From the NCBI GenBank assembly GCA_964598005.1, contig CAZRAL010000059.1, positions 1 through 15,598 on the forward strand: a stretch of 15,598 bases of DNA, written 5' to 3'. The translations under genes and the position numbers were made by a program. Within the stretch, counting starts at the first letter, position 1; each line of letters begins with the position of its first letter. Below are positions 13,321 to 15,598 of the stretch, in pieces. Source of the stretch: CAZRAL01 sp964598005 (GTDB lineage: Bacteria > Pseudomonadota > Gammaproteobacteria > Burkholderiales > Usitatibacteraceae). The notes below the pieces were generated by a model. The model had not been told where the DNA came from. It ran no database searches and worked only from the letters and a program-made list of their open reading frames with translations.

Positions 13321-14345
13321 GTCTTTGCAAATGCAACGATATGGCGGCGCGCAGCCTGTAAACGCGACGCATCACTTGCGCATTCACGCTTATGCAGGCC
13401 GCATAGTTTTACCGATAGCGCCGGGTTAGGCACTATGCCGTCCCGCGTTAAACCTTGCAGCAATTCATCTGCAAGAACAGGGTTATTGCAGATCAGCACC
13501 ATATCGCAACCTGCATGCATGGCAGCGTGGGCGCGTGCAGTCACGTTCCCGGCCACGCTGGCCCCCTCCATGGACAGGTCATCAGAAAAAATGATGCCCT
13601 CGAAGCCCAGTTTTTTACGCAGTATTTCCTGCAGCCAGACCGGCGAAAATCCTGCAGGCCGGTGGTCTACTTCGGGATAGGTCACATGCGCCGGCATAAC
13701 AGCCGCCAGGCCGCGCTGGACCAGCTGGTGAAAGGGAACCATATCGTTTTTTTCTATTTCAGCAAAGGGCCTGTTATCGACAGGAATGTCGTGATGCGAA
13801 TCCGCCTGGACATAGCCGTGTCCGGGAAAATGTTTGCCGACCGAAACTACGCCCGCTGCAGACAACCCATCGATAAGGCGACCTGCCAGCTCCGTAACGA
13901 TCATTGGATCAACATGAAAAGCGCGATGCCCAATGACCGTGGAGCCCCCCCAATCGAGATCCAGAACCGGGGCAAAACTGAAATCGACGCCGTGAGCTAA
14001 TAATTCGCTACCGATCACCAACCCGATATCGTATGCCAGTTTGCAGCCCTGCTCCTGATCGATGTCATATTGTTCTCCCACAGCCCGCATGGGTGGAATA
14101 ACGGTAAACCCCTCCCGAAATCGCTGCACGCGCCCGCCTTCGTGATCGACCGCGATCAACAGTGCCGGGGCGCGCAAGGCATGAATCGACGCCGTCAATG
14201 CCTTTAATTGCACCGGGGAAGCGTAGTTGCGGGCAAACAATATGACACCCCCTACCAACGGATGCTGCAAACGTTTCACCTCATCCGGTGTCAATGACAA
14301 GCCCGCGATATCAACCATCACCGGGCCAAGAGGCATCTGCAACAT
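13317..14345 (-). CDS. nagZ: beta-N-acetylhexosaminidase NagZ
   Basis: NagZ is a cytoplasmic family GH3 enzyme that removes N-acetylglucosamine from anhydromuropeptides in peptidoglycan recycling. It thereby makes the signal molecules that induce AmpC in some bacteria. With the start at 14345 it has 342 residues, the normal size. It shows LVGGVILFARNY (30-41), VDHEGGRVQRF (66-76), the catalytic His loop KHFPGHG (171-177) followed by DSHHDIP, and the nucleophile segment IFSDDLSMEGA (252-262). The frame is open 45 codons further upstream, but that extension lies inside acpS and does not resemble the family. ATG 14345 overlaps the acpS stop as TAATG. A second ATG three codons on is also possible. 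The stop overlaps the earP GTG. Confidence 0.95.
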   Translation of the reverse strand: MLQMPLGPVMVDIAGLSLTPDEVKRLQHPLVGGVILFARNYASPVQLKALTASIHALRAPALLIAVDHEGGRVQRFREGFTVIPPMRAVGEQYDIDQEQGCKLAYDIGLVIGSELLAHGVDFSFAPVLDLDWGGSTVIGHRAFHVDPMIVTELAGRLIDGLSAAGVVSVGKHFPGHGYVQADSHHDIPVDNRPFAEIEKNDMVPFHQLVQRGLAAVMPAHVTYPEVDHRPAGFSPVWLQEILRKKLGFEGIIFSDDLSMEGASVAGNVTARAHAAMHAGCDMVLICNNPVLADELLQGLTRDGIVPNPALSVKLCGLHKRECASDASRLQAARRHIVAFAKT

Positions 14346-14725
14346 TATTGCTTTTCCAGAATCACGAAAGCCAGCGCATAGTCCTGCTCGTCGGACAGTG
14401 AAATATGCGACGCATCGATCTGTAGGCTGGCCAGATATTGCGCCAGCGCAGGGCTGGATTTGATGATCGGGCGGCCCCATTGATCATGGGTCAAATGAAT
14501 GTCATGCCAGCCCATTTTCTCGCCAATCCCCGTTCCCAATGCTTTGGAAAAGGCTTCTTTCGCAGCAAACCGTTTGGCCAAAAAATGGGCGGGTTGTGGC
14601 GCCCGTCCATATTCTGCGGCTTCGGTTTGGCACAGGATGCGATTTACAAAACGTTCGCCAAAACGGCGCAACAGGCTTTCAATACGCGCAACATTTACCA
14701 GATCGGTTCCCACCCCATAAATCAT
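14345..14725 (-). CDS. acpS: holo-[acyl-carrier-protein] synthase
   Basis: AcpS transfers 4'-phosphopantetheine from CoA to the serine of acyl carrier protein, making ACP active for fatty acid synthesis. The 126-residue protein has the two family signatures: IYGVGTDLVNVARIE (2-16) with Asp8, and FLAKRFAAKEAFSKALGTGI (48-67) with Glu57. Asp8 and Glu57 bind magnesium. The C-terminal HISLSDEQDYALAFVI strand (107-122) is also typical. The ATG overlaps the pdxJ stop as ATGA, and the TAA shares a base with the nagZ ATG, so all three genes are probably translated in a coupled manner. Partner genes pdxJ-acpS occur together in many beta- and gammaproteobacteria. Confidence 0.96.
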   Translation of the reverse strand: MIYGVGTDLVNVARIESLLRRFGERFVNRILCQTEAAEYGRAPQPAHFLAKRFAAKEAFSKALGTGIGEKMGWHDIHLTHDQWGRPIIKSSPALAQYLASLQIDASHISLSDEQDYALAFVILEKQ

Positions 14726-15474
14726 GTTCGGGTTGCAGCCTCGACCATCAGGCGTTTCATTTCGCGTACGGCTTCACGTATTCCGGTAAACAAGGCCCGG
14801 CTAACAATGGCATGGCCAATATGCAACTCGCGGATTCCCGCGATGGCCGCAACAGGTTGAACGTTCGCATAATTAAGCGCATGGCCGGCATTGAAACGCA
14901 TCCCGCACTGCCGGATGGCTTCGCCGGCACGGCGAATTTTTTCCAGTTCAGTTTGGACCAACGGACTATCGGCATCCCGGCCGTGGTGATAAAACGCCTG
15001 CGCATAAGGACCGGTATGAATTTCACATACCCTTGCACCAATCCGGTGCGCCGCCTCAACCTGACGCGATTCCGCATCGATAAAAACACTGGTCACGATG
15101 CCGGCATCAGCCAATCGCTGGATCGATGTACGCAATACGGCCTCCTGACCCGCCACGTCCAGCCCTCCTTCGGTGGTGATTTCATGCCGGCCTTCGGGCA
15201 CCAGCATGGCCATCTCCGGTTTTAATTGACAGGCGATGTCGATCATTTCTTCAGTCGCTGCCATTTCCAGATTGAGCCGGATTTGCGTTAGGTCACGCAG
15301 CCGACGCACATCCGCATCCTGAATATGGCGGCGATCCTCGCGCAAATGCACGGTGATCCCGTCTGCGCCGCCAAGCTGTGCTTCCACAGCCGCCCATACC
15401 GGATCAGGTTCATAGGTTCGCCGCGCCTGCCGCACGGTGGCCACATGGTCTACATTGACGCCAAGTTCGATCAT
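14722..15474 (-). CDS. pdxJ: pyridoxine 5'-phosphate synthase
   Basis: PdxJ condenses 1-deoxy-D-xylulose 5-phosphate with 3-amino-2-oxopropyl phosphate to form pyridoxine 5'-phosphate, the last ring-closing step of DXP-dependent vitamin B6 synthesis. The 250-residue TIM barrel is complete. It has GVNVDHVATVRQARRT (5-20), HLREDRRHI with His43, LNLEMA with Glu70 and NAGHALNY with His198, which match the E. coli active-site residues. It is the first gene of the operon inside the window; recO usually precedes it but is not visible because a MITE end begins 6 bp upstream of the start codon. The likely ribosome site is part of that MITE. Confidence 0.97.
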   Translation of the reverse strand: MIELGVNVDHVATVRQARRTYEPDPVWAAVEAQLGGADGITVHLREDRRHIQDADVRRLRDLTQIRLNLEMAATEEMIDIACQLKPEMAMLVPEGRHEITTEGGLDVAGQEAVLRTSIQRLADAGIVTSVFIDAESRQVEAAHRIGARVCEIHTGPYAQAFYHHGRDADSPLVQTELEKIRRAGEAIRQCGMRFNAGHALNYANVQPVAAIAGIRELHIGHAIVSRALFTGIREAVREMKRLMVEAATRT

Positions 15475-15480
15475 TTTAGG

Positions 15481-15598
15481 GGAACCTCTGATTAAGTCCT
15501 ACATGGCCGCGCGCTCGGTTTTCCGGGATGGGATGCAAGGCGTGGTGCGCAGCGAATGGCCCTTCCCCTTCGCAAGCACCGCAACACAGCAGACCGCC
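15481..15598. mobile_element. MITE-like element (copy 2), cut off by the window end
   Basis: The first 79 bases match the efp-facing end of the element at 11046-11468, read in the opposite direction, with only two differences. At about 15560 the match jumps. It resumes at CGCAAGCACCGCAACACAGC, which corresponds to 11210-11230 of copy 1. So copy 2 lacks about 150 bp of GC-rich interior. The far end lies outside the window. The bases before it, TTTTAGG, may contain a YTAR-type target (TTAG), but the duplication cannot be checked. Confidence 0.85.
15483..15489 (-). promoter_or_regulatory. pdxJ ribosome binding site inside a MITE end
   Basis: On the minus strand AGAGGTT lies about 8-10 nt before the pdxJ ATG and holds GAGGT, a 5-base match to the anti-Shine-Dalgarno complement. 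These bases belong to the terminal repeat (GGAACCTCT on the plus strand). No other purine-rich site lies between it and the start. Confidence 0.6.

Noticed and set aside
14346..14480. 45-codon N-terminal extension of nagZ
   Set aside because: It lies within acpS in another frame. The start that overlaps the acpS stop gives the normal protein length.
1..15598. CRISPR arrays, tRNA and rRNA genes
   Set aside because: No regularly spaced repeats with spacers and no tRNA cloverleaf or rRNA sequence were recognised; the only tandem array is the 17-bp repeat with no spacers.

Overview
The window looks like a chromosomal segment of a betaproteobacterium, probably from the Nitrosomonadales/Gallionellales area, though the genus is not certain. 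The evidence is the pdxJ-acpS-nagZ run, an EF-P of the arginine-32 type (SGRNSA loop) next to its rhamnosyltransferase earP, a uvrC-pgsA pair, and moderate G+C. Most genes are housekeeping genes. The interesting part is the set of small non-coding inverted-repeat elements inserted between genes and, in one case, inside a gene.

Left part, plus strand (1-6880). A decayed LuxR-type DNA-binding remnant is followed by a complete ada (alkylation repair and response). An EamA-family exporter is coupled to ada through three perfect 17-bp repeats, which form a chain of overlapping start and stop codons. Next come an orphan phosphonate-type ABC ATPase (PhnC family) with no permease or binding protein, a small unrecognised protein, a CHASE2/class III adenylate cyclase, and a small AT-rich exported protein of unknown function.

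Middle, minus strand (7048-10975). A family 5 uracil-DNA glycosylase, uvrC, pgsA and an OmpR-type response regulator follow one another with small gaps. They probably form one transcription unit, ended by a hairpin/T-tract terminator that faces the plus-strand genes.

Right part, minus strand (11469-15474). pdxJ, acpS, nagZ, earP and efp form a very tight operon, with ATGA, TAATG and GTGA overlaps and a 7-nt last gap. EF-P rescues ribosomes stalled on polyproline, and EarP rhamnosylates its Arg32. Two inverted copies of one MITE-like element (ends GGAACCTCTGATTAAGTCC) bracket this operon. One sits exactly at the efp stop codon. The other abuts the pdxJ start and appears to supply its Shine-Dalgarno sequence.

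The main discovery candidate is a second family of about 103-bp palindromic elements. Its members share a core (GCGACGCAGG...GTA...TACGA) but carry different terminal repeats. One member is inserted in frame inside earP with a 5-bp target duplication, so 36 extra residues are added without breaking the reading frame. This resembles the coding palindromic elements of Rickettsia. Other members lie at 3969-4071, nested inside the efp-side MITE at 11077-11180, and perhaps as a decayed copy near 6896-6960.
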